Assembly (NCBI RefSeq): GCF_030563405.1
Contig: NZ_CP130749.1
Location: 496,001-560,000 of the forward strand
Source: Vibrio sp. SNU_ST1
GTDB lineage: Bacteria > Pseudomonadota > Gammaproteobacteria > Enterobacterales > Vibrionaceae
Length of the DNA: 64,000 nucleotides
Direction of reading: 5' to 3'
The notes beneath the pieces were generated by a model, which made no database searches, was not told where the DNA came from, and was given only the letters and a program-made list of their open reading frames with translations. The translations under genes and the position numbers were made by a program. Shown piece after piece: positions 8,384 through 18,987 of this stretch. How positions within the stretch are numbered: position 1 is the first letter of the stretch; every line of letters begins with the position of its first letter.

Positions 8384-10459
8384 ATGCAGCTAAGCGCTAA
8401 TAAGACTGCACAGTTTTTTATTCAAAATGAATATCATCAGGTTGAGCTTGATGGCCCACGCCTGCTGTTATCTTCAGTAGGCAGTGAAGAACGTATCCCT
8501 TTCACTATTTGGAGTGGCAAGATCGCGATAAAGCGCGGATTGTTTTGGGGATCGTTGCAGTTTTTTGCTAATCAACAAGATGGCAAACAGCGAAGCTGGT
8601 TAGTCCAAGGCCTTCCATGGGAACAATGCCGTCAATTTGCGCGCGCATCGGTTGCTGCTTATCAGAAGTGGCATGACAGACAATGTGAACAGTTGGCAGA
8701 GCACGTTCCTCAATGGGAAGCTGAATTGACACGTCTTGAGCAACTTCCTGCTTTCCTACCGCATTCTAAAGTGAAAACTTGGGTCGACATGGTCAATGTC
8801 GGTCTGGAAAATATGACGATGACTTTAGAGGAAGCGGCGCAGCGCATGCCAAACCGAATCGCGCGAATGCAGCCATGGTTGTCTGAAACGGAAATTAAGC
8901 AAGCCGAGAGGAATCAACAGTGGTTAGAGACAGAAAGACAAAACTGGGAAGTATTGTTTGCTCAATGTGAATCGTCACCACTGAACTTATCGCAGCAATA
9001 TGCGGTCTTGATGAATGATGATCACAACCTTATTTTAGCGGGCGCAGGCTCAGGTAAAACCAGTGTTCTCACAGCTCGCGTCGCGTATTTATTGCAAAGC
9101 CACCAAGCTCAAGCTGAAGAGTTGTTACTGCTCGCCTTTGGTCGTGAAGCCGCGGAAGAGATGAAACAGCGCCTTAACAGCAAAATTGGCATATCAGCTG
9201 AGAAGGTGCAAGTCAGTACTTTCCACCAGTTGGGTCTAAAGATACTGAATCAAGTTGAACCCGAACGCGTGGTTATTTCTCCGCTCGCGCTCGATGACAA
9301 CCAACGCCAAGCATGGTGCATTGATTGGTTGAAGAAGCACTGGATGACACCGACCAACTTTAAACGTTGGCAAAAGCACTTGTCTAAATGGCCAATTGCT
9401 TATTTAACCGGTGATGATGAGCTAGGTAGTCATGTTTCAAATCTCAAATTGATTGGTTGGCTTGAAAAGCAGCTTGAACAGTTGAATGCGTCGGGCTTAA
9501 CGAAAAAAGAAATACAGCAACAGCTGATTGATCACCGAGACTATACGCGCCTCAACAGCGAGCTTTCACTGTGTTGGCCATGTGTATCTGCTTGGCAAAA
9601 GGAATTGAAAGAACAGAATCATATCGACTTCTCAATCATGATTAGCCGAGCGACACAGTATGTCGAGAAAGGGAAATTCATTCCGCCTTGGAAGTTCATC
9701 ATGATCGATGAATATCAAGATATCTCACCAGACCGTTTAGCCTTGGTTGAAGCCTTGTGTAATCAATCGAAAGCGCAGCACCAAGCTTCTATTTTTGCCG
9801 TAGGTGATGACTGGCAGTCAATTTACCAGTTCGCGGGTGCAGATGTGGATCTTACGACGGGCTTTAAAGATCGTTTTGAGAGCTCGACAATTCATCATCT
9901 AGATACGACTTATCGATTTAACAATCAGTTAGGTTCGGTTGCCAATCGCTTTGTGCAGGAAAACCCGATTCAATTACCAAAAGAGCTCAACAGCTTCAAG
10001 CAACAGAAACAGAAGTCGGTTTATAGTGCGCCAAGCAAAGAAGTTGAGAAGATCCTCGATCAGATAAACAGGCAAGCAAAAGGTAAAGCGAATAAATCTG
10101 TGATGTTGCTTGGGCGAAATCATTACCACAAACCAGATCTGTTGGAAGACTGGAAAAAGATCTATACCTCAATTGATATCAGCTTTATGACTTGTCACGC
10201 AAGTAAGGGTAAAGAAGCGGATTTCGTGATTATTCTTTGCGTTGACGAAGGACAGTTCCCCGCGAAGAAGAAACAATTGCACATTGATGGCGCGTTGACT
10301 GAATCTTCGGATGTGTTCCCTTATGCGGAAGAGCGTCGTTTGTTTTACGTGGCAATGACGCGAGCGAAAGAGAAAGTATGGATCACGCACAGTGGCGATG
10401 GTTCTGGCTTTGTGCAAGAGCTACATGGTTCTGATTACCCCGTTGTTCGTAAAAAGTGA
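8384..10459 (+). CDS. helD: DNA helicase IV (UvrD/REP superfamily)
   Basis: A 691-aa protein, close to the 684 aa of E. coli HelD. It has an N-terminal helicase-IV domain, a Walker A AGAGSGKTS at about residue 221, and motif II IDEYQD at about residue 442. Motif III GDDWQSIYQFAGAD and motif VI VAMTRAK near the C terminus complete the SF1 set. It is a 3'-5' DNA helicase linked to recombination and repair. It appears monocistronic: a 173-bp spacer with tandem repeats follows. All core motifs are intact. Confidence 0.95.
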   Translation: MQLSANKTAQFFIQNEYHQVELDGPRLLLSSVGSEERIPFTIWSGKIAIKRGLFWGSLQFFANQQDGKQRSWLVQGLPWEQCRQFARASVAAYQKWHDRQCEQLAEHVPQWEAELTRLEQLPAFLPHSKVKTWVDMVNVGLENMTMTLEEAAQRMPNRIARMQPWLSETEIKQAERNQQWLETERQNWEVLFAQCESSPLNLSQQYAVLMNDDHNLILAGAGSGKTSVLTARVAYLLQSHQAQAEELLLLAFGREAAEEMKQRLNSKIGISAEKVQVSTFHQLGLKILNQVEPERVVISPLALDDNQRQAWCIDWLKKHWMTPTNFKRWQKHLSKWPIAYLTGDDELGSHVSNLKLIGWLEKQLEQLNASGLTKKEIQQQLIDHRDYTRLNSELSLCWPCVSAWQKELKEQNHIDFSIMISRATQYVEKGKFIPPWKFIMIDEYQDISPDRLALVEALCNQSKAQHQASIFAVGDDWQSIYQFAGADVDLTTGFKDRFESSTIHHLDTTYRFNNQLGSVANRFVQENPIQLPKELNSFKQQKQKSVYSAPSKEVEKILDQINRQAKGKANKSVMLLGRNHYHKPDLLEDWKKIYTSIDISFMTCHASKGKEADFVIILCVDEGQFPAKKKQLHIDGALTESSDVFPYAEERRLFYVAMTRAKEKVWITHSGDGSGFVQELHGSDYPVVRKK

Positions 10460-10500
10460 TGTCAGTTGACGTGATTGTCTAAGATTAGATCTCCAAGCGC

Positions 10501-10603
10501 GCTACTCATTATTATTAGGGCAGAAGCTATTCTAATTAGGGCGTAAGCAATTATCATTAGCGTGCTACCTATTCTAATTAGGGCGTAAGATATTATCATT
10601 AGG
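10501..10603. repeat. 42-bp tandem repeat, about 2.5 copies
   Basis: Between helD and the VOC gene, the block CTATTCTAATTAGGGCGTAA occurs at 10527 and again at 10569, a 42-bp period. Both copies end in TTATCATTAG. A degenerate third copy (TTATTATTAGGGCAGAAG) lies at 10509-10526. AT-rich and non-coding. Copy number may vary between strains. Confidence 0.8.
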
Positions 10604-10632
10604 AAAAAGGCATAAAGCAGAAGGAATCAGTT

Positions 10633-10983
10633 ATGGAACACGGCTCAATTAACTACATTGAATTTGCAGCGCGAGACATCGCCGCCACTAAGGCGTTTTT
10701 CAGCCAAGTGTTTAGTTGGGTCTTTGAAGACTATGGTCCTGAGTATTCTGCTTTTGAAGGAAAAGGCTTAATGGGTGGGTTCTATTTAGCGGATCTAGCG
10801 TCCAATGCTGAAAGTGGTGCGGCGTTGATGGTTTTCTATAGCGAAGATCTTGAGCAAACCGAGCGTGAGGTGTTGGATGCTGGTGGAGAGATAAACCGTG
10901 AAATATTCAGTTTTCCCGGCGGGCGACGCTTCCATTTTAGAGAGCCAAGTGGTAATGAAATGGCAGTATGGAGCGATAAGTAG
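10633..10983 (+). CDS. VOC-family protein (glyoxalase/bleomycin-resistance fold)
   Basis: A 116-aa single vicinal-oxygen-chelate module. It opens HGSINYIEFAARDIAATKAFF and closes FSFPGGRRFHFREPSGNEMAVWS, the usual terminal metal-site strand (FREPSGNE). An AGAAGGA ribosome site precedes the ATG. A stand-alone VOC of this size could be a lyase, dioxygenase-like or binding protein; the substrate cannot be deduced. It is convergent with transketolase, with a bidirectional terminator between. Confidence 0.88.
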   Translation: MEHGSINYIEFAARDIAATKAFFSQVFSWVFEDYGPEYSAFEGKGLMGGFYLADLASNAESGAALMVFYSEDLEQTEREVLDAGGEINREIFSFPGGRRFHFREPSGNEMAVWSDK

Positions 10984-11062
10984 AGAGTTAAGATTCTGGT
11001 AAACAAAAAGCCACTATGCGAAATGGTCCTGTAACGCTGGACATTTCTGTTAAGCGGTAATC

Positions 11063-11092
11063 AAGGCCTGACTATCGAAGTCAGGCCTTTTA
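11063..11092. terminator. Bidirectional intrinsic terminator
   Basis: AAGGCCTGAC and GTCAGGCCTT form a stem around a short loop, with TTTTAG on the plus side and A-rich sequence before it. It separates the convergent VOC gene and transketolase and can serve both. Confidence 0.75.
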
Positions 11093-11168
11093 GTTTCACT
11101 TTATACGTTTGGTATTGTAGAACTAATTATGCATCAACCCAGTTTAGGGTGAGACAATTTAGTCAAGA

Positions 11169-13160
11169 TTAAGCTAGAAGCTCTTTTGCTGTGTTTACTA
11201 CGTTTTCAGTAGTGAAACCAAACATCTTGAATAGCTCACCTGCTGGTGCAGATTCGCCAAACGTTGTCATACCAATGATCTTGCCGCCGAAGCCAACGTA
11301 TTTGTACCAGAAATCAGCGATACCAGCTTCTACAGCGATACGTGCAGTTACGTCAGATGGAAGTACAGACTCACGGTATTCAGCGTCTTGCTTATCGAAT
11401 GCGTCGGTTGCAGGCATAGATACTACACGTACCTTCTTACCTTCAGCTGTTAGTTCAGCAGCAGCGTTAACCGCTAGCTCAACTTCAGAACCAGTCGCGA
11501 TAAGGATAAGCTCTGGCTTGCCTTCACAATCTTTCAGGATGTAACCACCCTTAGCGATGTTAGCAACTTGCTCAGCGTCACGATCTTGTTGTGCAAGGTT
11601 TTGACGAGAGAAGATAAGTGCAGAAGGACCATCTTTGCGTTCGATTGCCAGTTTCCAAGCAACAGCAGACTCAACTTGGTCGCATGGGCGCCATGTGCTC
11701 ATGTTTGGAGTCAGACGTAGAGATGCGATCTGCTCAACTGGTTGGTGAGTTGGACCATCTTCGCCAAGACCGATAGAGTCATGCGTGTAAACTTGGATGT
11801 TCTGAGTTTTCATCAGAGCAGCCATACGCATAGCGTTACGCGCGTATTCCATGAACATTAAGAACGTTGCGCCGTATGGTACGAAACCACCGTGCAGAGC
11901 GATACCGTTCATGATTGCCGTCATACCGAATTCACGTACACCGTAGTGGATGTAGTTACCAGAGAAGTCGTTTGCTTCAAGTGACTTAGAACCAGACCAC
12001 ATAGTCAGGTTTGAAGGCGCAAGGTCAGCAGAGCCGCCCATGAATTCAGGTAGCATAGCACCGAATGCTTCTAGAGCATTTTGAGATGCTTTACGTGATG
12101 CGATGTTTGCTGGGTTAGCTTGAAGATCAGCGATGATTGCCGATGCTTTCTCTTCCCATTCAGCAGGTAGGTCACCGTTTACGCGGCGTTTGAATTCAGC
12201 TGCCAGCTCAGGGTATGCTGCTTCATAAGCTGCAAGTTTCTCGTTCCACGCTGCTTCCTTAGCTGCGCCTGCTTCTTTCGCATCCCACTCTGAGTAAACT
12301 TCCGACGGAATTTCAAAAGGACCGTGCTCCCAACCTAGTTGCTTACGAGTTGCTGCGATTTCGTCAGCGCCTAATGGTGCACCGTGACAGTCGTGCGTAC
12401 CTGCTTTATTTGGAGAACCAAAGCCAATCACTGTTTTAGTACAGATTAGAGTTGGACGAGGATCCGCTTTAGCCGCTTCTATAGCCGCGTTGATAGCGTC
12501 AGCATCGTGACCATCAACTGCAGGGATTACGTGCCAGCCGTAAGCTTCAAAACGCTTAGGTGTATCGTCAGAGAACCAGCCTTCAACTTCACCATCGATA
12601 GAGATGCCGTTGTCATCCCAGAAAGCAACCAGCTTACCAAGACCTAGCGTACCCGCTAGAGAACATGCTTCGTGAGAGATACCTTCCATCAGACAGCCAT
12701 CACCCATGAATGCATAAGTGTAGTGGTCTACGATGTCGTGGCCTTCTTTGTTGAACTGTGCAGCAAGCGCTTTCTCAGCCATTGCCATACCAACAGCGTT
12801 AGTGATGCCTTGACCTAGAGGACCAGTCGTCGTCTCGATACCAGGTGCGTAGCCGTACTCTGGGTGACCTGGAGTCTTAGAGTGCAGTTGACGGAAGTTC
12901 TTAAGATCTTCAATTGAAAGCTCGTAACCTGCTAGGTGAAGCAGAGAGTAGATCAGCATTGAGCCGTGGCCGTTAGACAGGATAAAACGGTCGCGGTCAG
13001 CCCACTCTGGGTTTGATGGGTTATGGTTCAGGTGAGAACGCCAAAGTACTTCAGCGATGTCAGCCATACCCATAGGTGCGCCAGGGTGACCAGAGTTTGC
13101 TTGTTGTACGCCGTCCATGCTTAGAGCACGAATAGCGTTAGCTAGATGTTTGCGGTTCAT
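11169..13160 (-). CDS. tkt: Transketolase
   Basis: 663 aa from [17 protein letters not shown] four codons upstream gives the longer frame, but GGAAG sits just before the ATG. The thiamine-diphosphate motif runs from GDGCLMEG to DDNGISIDG. Conserved histidines ([22 protein letters not shown]) and the C-terminal domain are intact. It transfers two-carbon ketol units in the non-oxidative pentose-phosphate pathway. It follows transaldolase by 90 bp on the same strand with a hairpin between, so the two are partly coupled. Both face a SorC-type sugar regulator. Confidence 0.97.
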   Translation of the reverse strand: MNRKHLANAIRALSMDGVQQANSGHPGAPMGMADIAEVLWRSHLNHNPSNPEWADRDRFILSNGHGSMLIYSLLHLAGYELSIEDLKNFRQLHSKTPGHPEYGYAPGIETTTGPLGQGITNAVGMAMAEKALAAQFNKEGHDIVDHYTYAFMGDGCLMEGISHEACSLAGTLGLGKLVAFWDDNGISIDGEVEGWFSDDTPKRFEAYGWHVIPAVDGHDADAINAAIEAAKADPRPTLICTKTVIGFGSPNKAGTHDCHGAPLGADEIAATRKQLGWEHGPFEIPSEVYSEWDAKEAGAAKEAAWNEKLAAYEAAYPELAAEFKRRVNGDLPAEWEEKASAIIADLQANPANIASRKASQNALEAFGAMLPEFMGGSADLAPSNLTMWSGSKSLEANDFSGNYIHYGVREFGMTAIMNGIALHGGFVPYGATFLMFMEYARNAMRMAALMKTQNIQVYTHDSIGLGEDGPTHQPVEQIASLRLTPNMSTWRPCDQVESAVAWKLAIERKDGPSALIFSRQNLAQQDRDAEQVANIAKGGYILKDCEGKPELILIATGSEVELAVNAAAELTAEGKKVRVVSMPATDAFDKQDAEYRESVLPSDVTARIAVEAGIADFWYKYVGFGGKIIGMTTFGESAPAGELFKMFGFTTENVVNTAKELLA

Positions 13161-13209
13161 AATTGCTTCCAAAATTGATTCGAAATTAATAATTCGTGGA
13201 CAGATGTAA

Positions 13210-13236
13210 AAGAGGAACGAAATTCGTTCCTCTTAT
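13210..13236 (-). terminator. Hairpin between transaldolase and transketolase
   Basis: Perfect 12-bp arms AAGAGGAACGAA (13210-13221) and TTCGTTCCTCTT (13223-13234) flank a single base, followed on the minus strand by TTTT. It may attenuate tal-to-tkt read-through, or act as an mRNA end that sets unequal expression. Confidence 0.6.
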
Positions 13237-13250
13237 TTATTACGTAGTGA

Positions 13251-14201
13251 TTACAGCTTAGCTGCGATCATGTCTTCTAGTTTGCCTTGGTCAACGGCGA
13301 AGTTGCGGATGCCTTCAGCTAGCTTCTCTACAGCCATTGGGTCTTGGTTGTGATCCCATAGGAACTCAGCGTGAGTCATTGCAGCAGGACGCTCTTTAGT
13401 ACCGTTAGAGTCGATTAGCTTCTCTACTACTTCACCTTCTGCTGCTTCTAGGTCAGCTAGAAGTTGAGGTGCGATAGTTAGACGGTCACAACCAGCAAGT
13501 TCAAGGATCTCGCCGATGTTACGGAAGCTTGCGCCCATAACAACAGTCTTGTAACCGTGCTCTTTGTAGTAGTTGTAGATGTCTGAAACAGAGATTACGC
13601 CTGGATCTTCTGAAGCTTCGAAATCGCGACCTTCTTTCGCTTTGTACCAGTCCATGATACGACCAACGAAAGGAGAGATAAGGAATACGCCAGCTTCAGC
13701 ACAAGCACGAGCTTGAGCGAAAGAGAATAGAAGCGTTAGGTTACAGTTGATGCCTTCTTTCTCTAGGATTTCAGCAGCACGGATGCCTTCCCAAGTAGAA
13801 GCAAGTTTGATAAGGATGCGGTCGTTAGTGATGCCAGCGTCGTTGTACATTTTGATAAGTTGACGAGCTTTAGCAACGCTGCCTTCCATGTCGTAAGAAA
13901 GACGAGCATCTACTTCAGTAGAGATGCGGCCAGGTACAACGTTAAGGATTTCTTTACCAATGTTCACGTTAAGCATGTCACAAGTGTCTTGAACTTGTTG
14001 TGCTTTGTCGCCACTTTGCGCTTTAGCGTATTCGATAGAAGCATCGATTAGAGGTGCATACTCAGCAATTTGAGCGGCTTTAAGAATTAGAGATGGGTTA
14101 GTTGTTGCATCTTCAGGAGTGTACTTGCTGATAGCTTCGATATCGCCAGTGTCAGCTACAACAGTTGTTAGTTTACGAAGTTGCTCTAATTTATTGCTCA
14201 T
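13251..14201 (-). CDS. tal: Transaldolase
   Basis: 316 aa from [20 protein letters not shown]. The frame extends 20 codons upstream, but AGGAT lies correctly before this ATG and the start matches TalB. Class I motifs are present: [10 protein letters not shown] near the N terminus and the Schiff-base lysine in [13 protein letters not shown]. It exchanges dihydroxyacetone units in the pentose-phosphate pathway. It is the first gene of the tal-tkt unit and divergent from the SorC regulator across 459 bp. Confidence 0.97.
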   Translation of the reverse strand: MSNKLEQLRKLTTVVADTGDIEAISKYTPEDATTNPSLILKAAQIAEYAPLIDASIEYAKAQSGDKAQQVQDTCDMLNVNIGKEILNVVPGRISTEVDARLSYDMEGSVAKARQLIKMYNDAGITNDRILIKLASTWEGIRAAEILEKEGINCNLTLLFSFAQARACAEAGVFLISPFVGRIMDWYKAKEGRDFEASEDPGVISVSDIYNYYKEHGYKTVVMGASFRNIGEILELAGCDRLTIAPQLLADLEAAEGEVVEKLIDSNGTKERPAAMTHAEFLWDHNQDPMAVEKLAEGIRNFAVDQGKLEDMIAAKL

Positions 14202-14660
14202 TTTGATCATCCTATGTATCGCAGAACACCCCTTTAATGGGAGAGGTGTGGGCATTTGCAAGCGAACTAATGAAGTTCCTCATGGTTGTACCAGTGAGTC
14301 AAACTTACATTAATTTAAATTTTTCTCCGAACGAACATTTGCACAGAACATTTGATCGCTCGATGAGTAAATGATGTAGCCATATTTATCCGATCTAGCC
14401 CCAAAGTCAACGGTAAATAGTGCTGTATGGTGACTTCAGTCAAATATATTTCGCTCTAGTAATCATGGGGTATGCAAGCAAACGTTTAACGAACAAAGTG
14501 AGGTGAATTAATCAACAGCAAAACTATGGTTATGATGCTGAGCAAATGTTTCTTGTTGTTACATATGTTCAGGGTGTAAGCTTGTGTATCACTTAATGAG
14601 CTCTCCTATATTAGGAAGCACAGCAGGTAAAATAATTGTTAAATATTGGTTGAGTGGTAT
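14202..14660. promoter_or_regulatory. Divergent tal / SorC-regulator control region
   Basis: A 459-bp non-coding, AT-rich region between divergent genes. It must carry promoters for tal and for the regulator. I see no perfect operator palindrome. AAACGTTTAACGAAC (around 14483) is a candidate half-site cluster only. Confidence 0.4.
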
Positions 14661-15653
14661 ATGAGTAACAATATCCAAGATGTTTCCGAAGAAAACACTG
14701 ATCTCCTAACCGAAGTCGCCGTTGCTTATTATCAGGATGGCGCGACTCAAGAAGAGATCTCCAAAAAGTTCTCTATCTCTCGTGCAAAGGTTGGTCGAAT
14801 GCTCAAACAAGCGCGCGATGAAGGGATTGTTGAAATCACCGTGAAATATCACCCTGTCTTCAGTGCCAAAATTGAACAGCGTCTCATCGAAAGGTTTGGT
14901 GTGAAACGTGCATTAGTAGCTCTTGATCAGCCGAATGAAGAGAAGCAGCGGTTACAGGTTGCTGGTTTGGTGTCTAACTACCTAACGAGCACCTTAAAAA
15001 ACGGCATGGTAGTAACGGTCGGCCAAGGTCGAAACGTATCGTCGGTTGCTCACCATACTGGGGTGATCACACCGCGTGACTGTAAATTTGTTTGTGGTAT
15101 CGGCGGTATTCACCCAAGAGGCGGTATGTTTAATGCCGACCATATATGTAGACAACTCGCCAAGAAATACGGTGGATCTTCTGAAACCTTGTATGCGCCT
15201 GCTTATGCAGAGAACAAAGCACAAAAATCCGCGTTCATGGAAAACAGTACTGTTAAGCAAACACTCGATCTCGCCCGCAAGGCAGATGTTGCATTAGTCG
15301 GTATTGGTGACATGAGTGAAAACAGCTATATGGTCGACCTAGGTTGGTTTACGGCGGGAGAGGTGGTTCAATCTCGTTTACTTCAAGGTGTCGTCGGTGA
15401 CTTTGCGGGTTATGACTTTTTCGACGTGCACGGTAAAGCGGCAAACACAGTAATGAGTGACCGAGTCATCGGCTTAGGCTTGGAAGAGTTCCGACCAATT
15501 GCCGAGGTAATCGCCATCGCTGCCGAGAACAGTAAGCCACTCGCTTTGTTAGGTGCGTTAAGAACAGGTGTGGTGGATGTGATTGCGACTAGTGTAAGTA
15601 ATGCTTTGACGGTACTTAACTTGGATGAGCAGTTGAAACATGCGTCTCCATAG
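14661..15653 (+). CDS. SorC/DeoR-type sugar-binding transcriptional regulator
   Basis: About 330 aa from MSNNIQDVSEEN; a TTG-initiated extension of five codons is less likely. An N-terminal HTH (ATQEEISKKFSISRAKVGRM, residues ~25-55) precedes a SorC sugar-phosphate-binding domain with GQGRNVSSVAHHTG. The family binds phosphorylated sugars and controls adjacent catabolic genes. Its divergence from tal-tkt makes those genes the obvious targets (inference). A strong hairpin terminator follows. Confidence 0.92.
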   Translation: MSNNIQDVSEENTDLLTEVAVAYYQDGATQEEISKKFSISRAKVGRMLKQARDEGIVEITVKYHPVFSAKIEQRLIERFGVKRALVALDQPNEEKQRLQVAGLVSNYLTSTLKNGMVVTVGQGRNVSSVAHHTGVITPRDCKFVCGIGGIHPRGGMFNADHICRQLAKKYGGSSETLYAPAYAENKAQKSAFMENSTVKQTLDLARKADVALVGIGDMSENSYMVDLGWFTAGEVVQSRLLQGVVGDFAGYDFFDVHGKAANTVMSDRVIGLGLEEFRPIAEVIAIAAENSKPLALLGALRTGVVDVIATSVSNALTVLNLDEQLKHASP

Positions 15654-15715
15654 TTAACTCTTTTGTAAATATCTATTATTTTAATAAGTTCGCGGGTTAA
15701 TTAAACTGTCCAATA

Positions 15716-15755
15716 ATAAAAGATAGAATTATCCATTATCTATCTTTTATTTTTA
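15716..15755 (+). terminator. Intrinsic terminator after the SorC regulator
   Basis: Perfect 11-bp arms ATAAAAGATAG (15716-15726) and CTATCTTTTAT (15740-15750) are followed by TTTTTAT. This ends the regulator transcript. Confidence 0.75.
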
Positions 15756-15922
15756 TAAATTTATACGATCATAATTAATTCTTATGTTTTATCCTATAAG
15801 TAATATTTATAGGTTTAGTTAGAAAGTTAATTGGTTAATATAATACCTCATTGATAAAGTCTCGTTTTATTTAATAAATGAATTGTCTCTTTCAGAGAAA
15901 TTCAAATAACGAGATTACCCTA

Positions 15923-18900
15923 ATGAGGACAAAATTAATTTGTACACTAATTACAGCACTCATTGCTGTTGGTTTTGTACAAGCGACTACTTTACCTGCG
16001 CCAACTTGGCACACAATGACCTTCATTGATGGCAGTACAAAAGAACTGCGCTTAATGGGGTCTCAATATATGTTTTGGTACCAAGACCATGATGGTCACC
16101 TATACGTTCAGGGTGTTGATAATCAGTGGTACTTTGCTAAATATGAAACAAGTGAAAAAGGGGGGGGGAGTGTTGTTTCAACTGGGGTGTTGGCTTCGAG
16201 TGATACTGAAATACCCGTTGAATCAAACATAAAAAACCTAAAAATTGATCCAATACATATCAATGAATCTTTTGACTCACCCGCTGCGAACCACAAAAGA
16301 TTTACCCCAATAAATAATCAACGTTCGCACCTAAATAGTTCTTCGCCAAAAAGGGTCACTGAGCAGGCCTTGTTGGTAATACAGGTCAGTTTTTTAGACG
16401 AACAGATTGAAAATGATTTTCAGTCGACGATATTTGGTGAAAACCAACAAAGTGTTCAAGATTATTTTCTAAAAAATAGTTATGGGAATTATAAAGTTGT
16501 TCCAGCCAAAGAAAATGAAGGAACAAAAAATGATGGTGTTATTAATGTCACGCTGGATATGGATCATCCCAACTGTCATTCAAAGTCTGAAAAAAATTGC
16601 CAAACTAAGCTTAATAATGTATTCAAAAAGGCATATGAAGCGCTAGATGTTGACTTTGACCTTTCTCTATATGATTCGAACAATGATAATAGCATCTCAG
16701 CTCAAGAGCTGTCAGTCATGTTTGTCTTTGCTGGGAATGACAAATCTAGCGGTACACGAAAAACCCCGACAATTTGGCCTCATAAGTATGCTCATAGCAC
16801 TGTCGAGATCGATGGAAAACGTATTAGTGCTTATTGCTTGTTCGCCGATTATCAAGGTGACCATCAGTCAACAATGGGGGTGATAGCACATGAGCTTGGA
16901 CATCTGATGTTAGGACTTCCAGATTTATATTCTTATAAGCATGATGGTTCTATTGGTCATTGGGGGTTAATGGGAGGGGGCAGTTGGGGGAGAAAACCGA
17001 CGGATCAGTATGCTGGCGAAACTCCGGTCAACATGTTGGCTTGGAGTAAAGAGGCATCTGGTTTTTTAAAGCCGAAAGTTCTCTCCAATAACGGGAGCAT
17101 TGAAGTTGGTACAATCAAGGGTGAAAGCGTTATCCACCTTGATCCTTACCTTAAACAGTTTGGGCCTCGTGCTTATGTGGAAAATAGACGCAAAAACGAT
17201 TATGACCAAGCGCTTCGTGGTGAGGGGTTATTAATCACAGCCGTGAATATAGATAACCAATTCAATAGTTCTGGTCCGATGCAAGTACAGGTATTCCAAG
17301 CCGATGGAGAGGGGTTATTAGAAAATGGATTCTCTTCTGGAGACACTGGCGATGTCTTCCCTGGCAGAGAATCGGTTACCAATCTCTCAGATGATTCAGA
17401 ACCTTCCTTAACAGCGATTACGGCGGGGCGAAAGACGGATATCTCAATAACCAATATTGTTAGCGATGATACCAAAGCGAGTTTCTCTTTGTTGGTACCT
17501 AACACCAACAACAAATCATCCTGGGTAACCTCCTTTGGGAGAACATACCCACGTTACGATGCGAATATTAATGTTCTAGGCTTCCCCATTGATGTGGTCA
17601 AGGGAAACCAAAGTATTGCAGGAATTCACTTTTACGCGAAAGCAACGAGCGTCGCGATGCCGATGTTTTATCGTTTGGTGGAATATCCATATCAATCAAG
17701 ATTCGGCAATGCAGTTATTGACGAGCAAGCAGCTCGATTGTTACACAGAGGTATCGCGAGGCAGGGCGGTGGACAAATCATTTTTGACGAGAAAATTAAG
17801 CTTGGGCTAGGCACAAAGTTAATAGTCTTAGAGATTGAGAATGGTACCCCTGAATATTCAACCCAGTTTTTAGATGCGTATTTAGGGGATGGACAAAGAA
17901 AAAGCCAATTCTCAGGTACCATTTCTGATTACAAAACTCGAGGGTTGAGCCGAGGTTTCGGTCAGAATTTTCCTTTTGCAGCGCTTTTTGAGTTGCCAAT
18001 AGATGCCAAGCCTATTGCTGTCGATGACATGATATCGACTGAGGAAGATACCCCTTTTATGCTTAATTTATTGGCTAATGATATCAATTTACCAAAGCCA
18101 AATAATTACTCTGTTGAAATCGTTCAGAAGCCAATGAAGGGAGTGATAAAAGATGGAACCTACTTCCCAAAGGTTGACCAGTTTGGTCGTGACAGTTTCA
18201 CATACCGTTTGGTAAATAGGCTAGGATATGAGACGGATTTTGCTCGTGTGTCAGTTGATATTAAGCCTGTGAATGACGCGCCCAAGTTAACAATAGATAG
18301 GCTAGAGGTTACGTCTAAGCCTGGTGAAACTGTTACTTTTACGGTAACCGATATTACCGACGTCGATTCTTCTGAGCATCAAATTATGTGGTCTCAAATT
18401 CAAGGTCCAAGCCTGAAATTAAGTGGATCACGCTCCAAAGCCCTACAAGTGACAGTACCTAGCGATGCTTCGAAAGGAGAGCGATACCGATTTACGATTT
18501 TGGTACAGGACTCGTCAGGAGGTAATGCAAAGCAGTCTGTAGTTCTGGATGTGCAAAGAACGGAAGCTTTATTATTGGGCACCAAATCGTTGCAAGTAAA
18601 ATATGGCGATACAATTGATTTAGTTCCTATTACTAACGGAGATGACCACACATTATATATTTTAGAATTTCCACGTAGTGGTATTGCAAAAATTGTCGAT
18701 AGTAAGATCATTTATAATGCTCCTGATCAACGTAAGCTCGCTTTATATGACACTATTAAATATAAGGTTTTATCGGCCGATGGTGATGAGTGGGTCGGAT
18801 CGTTTGATATAGAAGTTTTACCGAGTGTTTCAACCGCATCATCTGTGCCAGTAAGTCAAGATGAGTCATCAGGAGGAAGTTCCTCACTACCTATCCTCTT

Positions 18901-18940
18901 TATATTGTGTATGCTCTTTCAATTACGAAAGCAACGATAG
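15923..18940 (+). CDS. Secreted M6-family metalloprotease with GlyGly-CTERM tail
   Basis: About 1005 aa from MRTKLICTLITALIAVGF, a Sec signal peptide; the frame runs 15 codons upstream without a signal. The zinc motif HELGH (residue ~323) with GLPDLY, and the MGGGSWG loop, fit M6/immune-inhibitor-A-like peptidases. A cadherin-type repeat follows at ~690-790 (EEDTPFMLNLLANDI to VNDAP), then an Ig-like segment. The last 25 residues are SSGGSSSLPILF, hydrophobic, then LRKQR: a GlyGly-CTERM signal for rhombosortase and type II secretion (family knowledge). Nine consecutive G at 16160-16168 encode KGGGS near residue 80. Confidence 0.88.
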   Translation: MRTKLICTLITALIAVGFVQATTLPAPTWHTMTFIDGSTKELRLMGSQYMFWYQDHDGHLYVQGVDNQWYFAKYETSEKGGGSVVSTGVLASSDTEIPVESNIKNLKIDPIHINESFDSPAANHKRFTPINNQRSHLNSSSPKRVTEQALLVIQVSFLDEQIENDFQSTIFGENQQSVQDYFLKNSYGNYKVVPAKENEGTKNDGVINVTLDMDHPNCHSKSEKNCQTKLNNVFKKAYEALDVDFDLSLYDSNNDNSISAQELSVMFVFAGNDKSSGTRKTPTIWPHKYAHSTVEIDGKRISAYCLFADYQGDHQSTMGVIAHELGHLMLGLPDLYSYKHDGSIGHWGLMGGGSWGRKPTDQYAGETPVNMLAWSKEASGFLKPKVLSNNGSIEVGTIKGESVIHLDPYLKQFGPRAYVENRRKNDYDQALRGEGLLITAVNIDNQFNSSGPMQVQVFQADGEGLLENGFSSGDTGDVFPGRESVTNLSDDSEPSLTAITAGRKTDISITNIVSDDTKASFSLLVPNTNNKSSWVTSFGRTYPRYDANINVLGFPIDVVKGNQSIAGIHFYAKATSVAMPMFYRLVEYPYQSRFGNAVIDEQAARLLHRGIARQGGGQIIFDEKIKLGLGTKLIVLEIENGTPEYSTQFLDAYLGDGQRKSQFSGTISDYKTRGLSRGFGQNFPFAALFELPIDAKPIAVDDMISTEEDTPFMLNLLANDINLPKPNNYSVEIVQKPMKGVIKDGTYFPKVDQFGRDSFTYRLVNRLGYETDFARVSVDIKPVNDAPKLTIDRLEVTSKPGETVTFTVTDITDVDSSEHQIMWSQIQGPSLKLSGSRSKALQVTVPSDASKGERYRFTILVQDSSGGNAKQSVVLDVQRTEALLLGTKSLQVKYGDTIDLVPITNGDDHTLYILEFPRSGIAKIVDSKIIYNAPDQRKLALYDTIKYKVLSADGDEWVGSFDIEVLPSVSTASSVPVSQDESSGGSSSLPILFILCMLFQLRKQR

Positions 18941-18953
18941 AATAAATTGAAAT

Positions 18954-18987
18954 GAAAGAGCTATATTTATTGGCTCTTTTTATTTTT
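18954..18987 (+). terminator. Intrinsic terminator after the M6 protease
   Basis: AAAGAGC (18955-18961) and GCTCTTT (18973-18979) form a stem, followed by a long T-rich tract. Confidence 0.65.
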
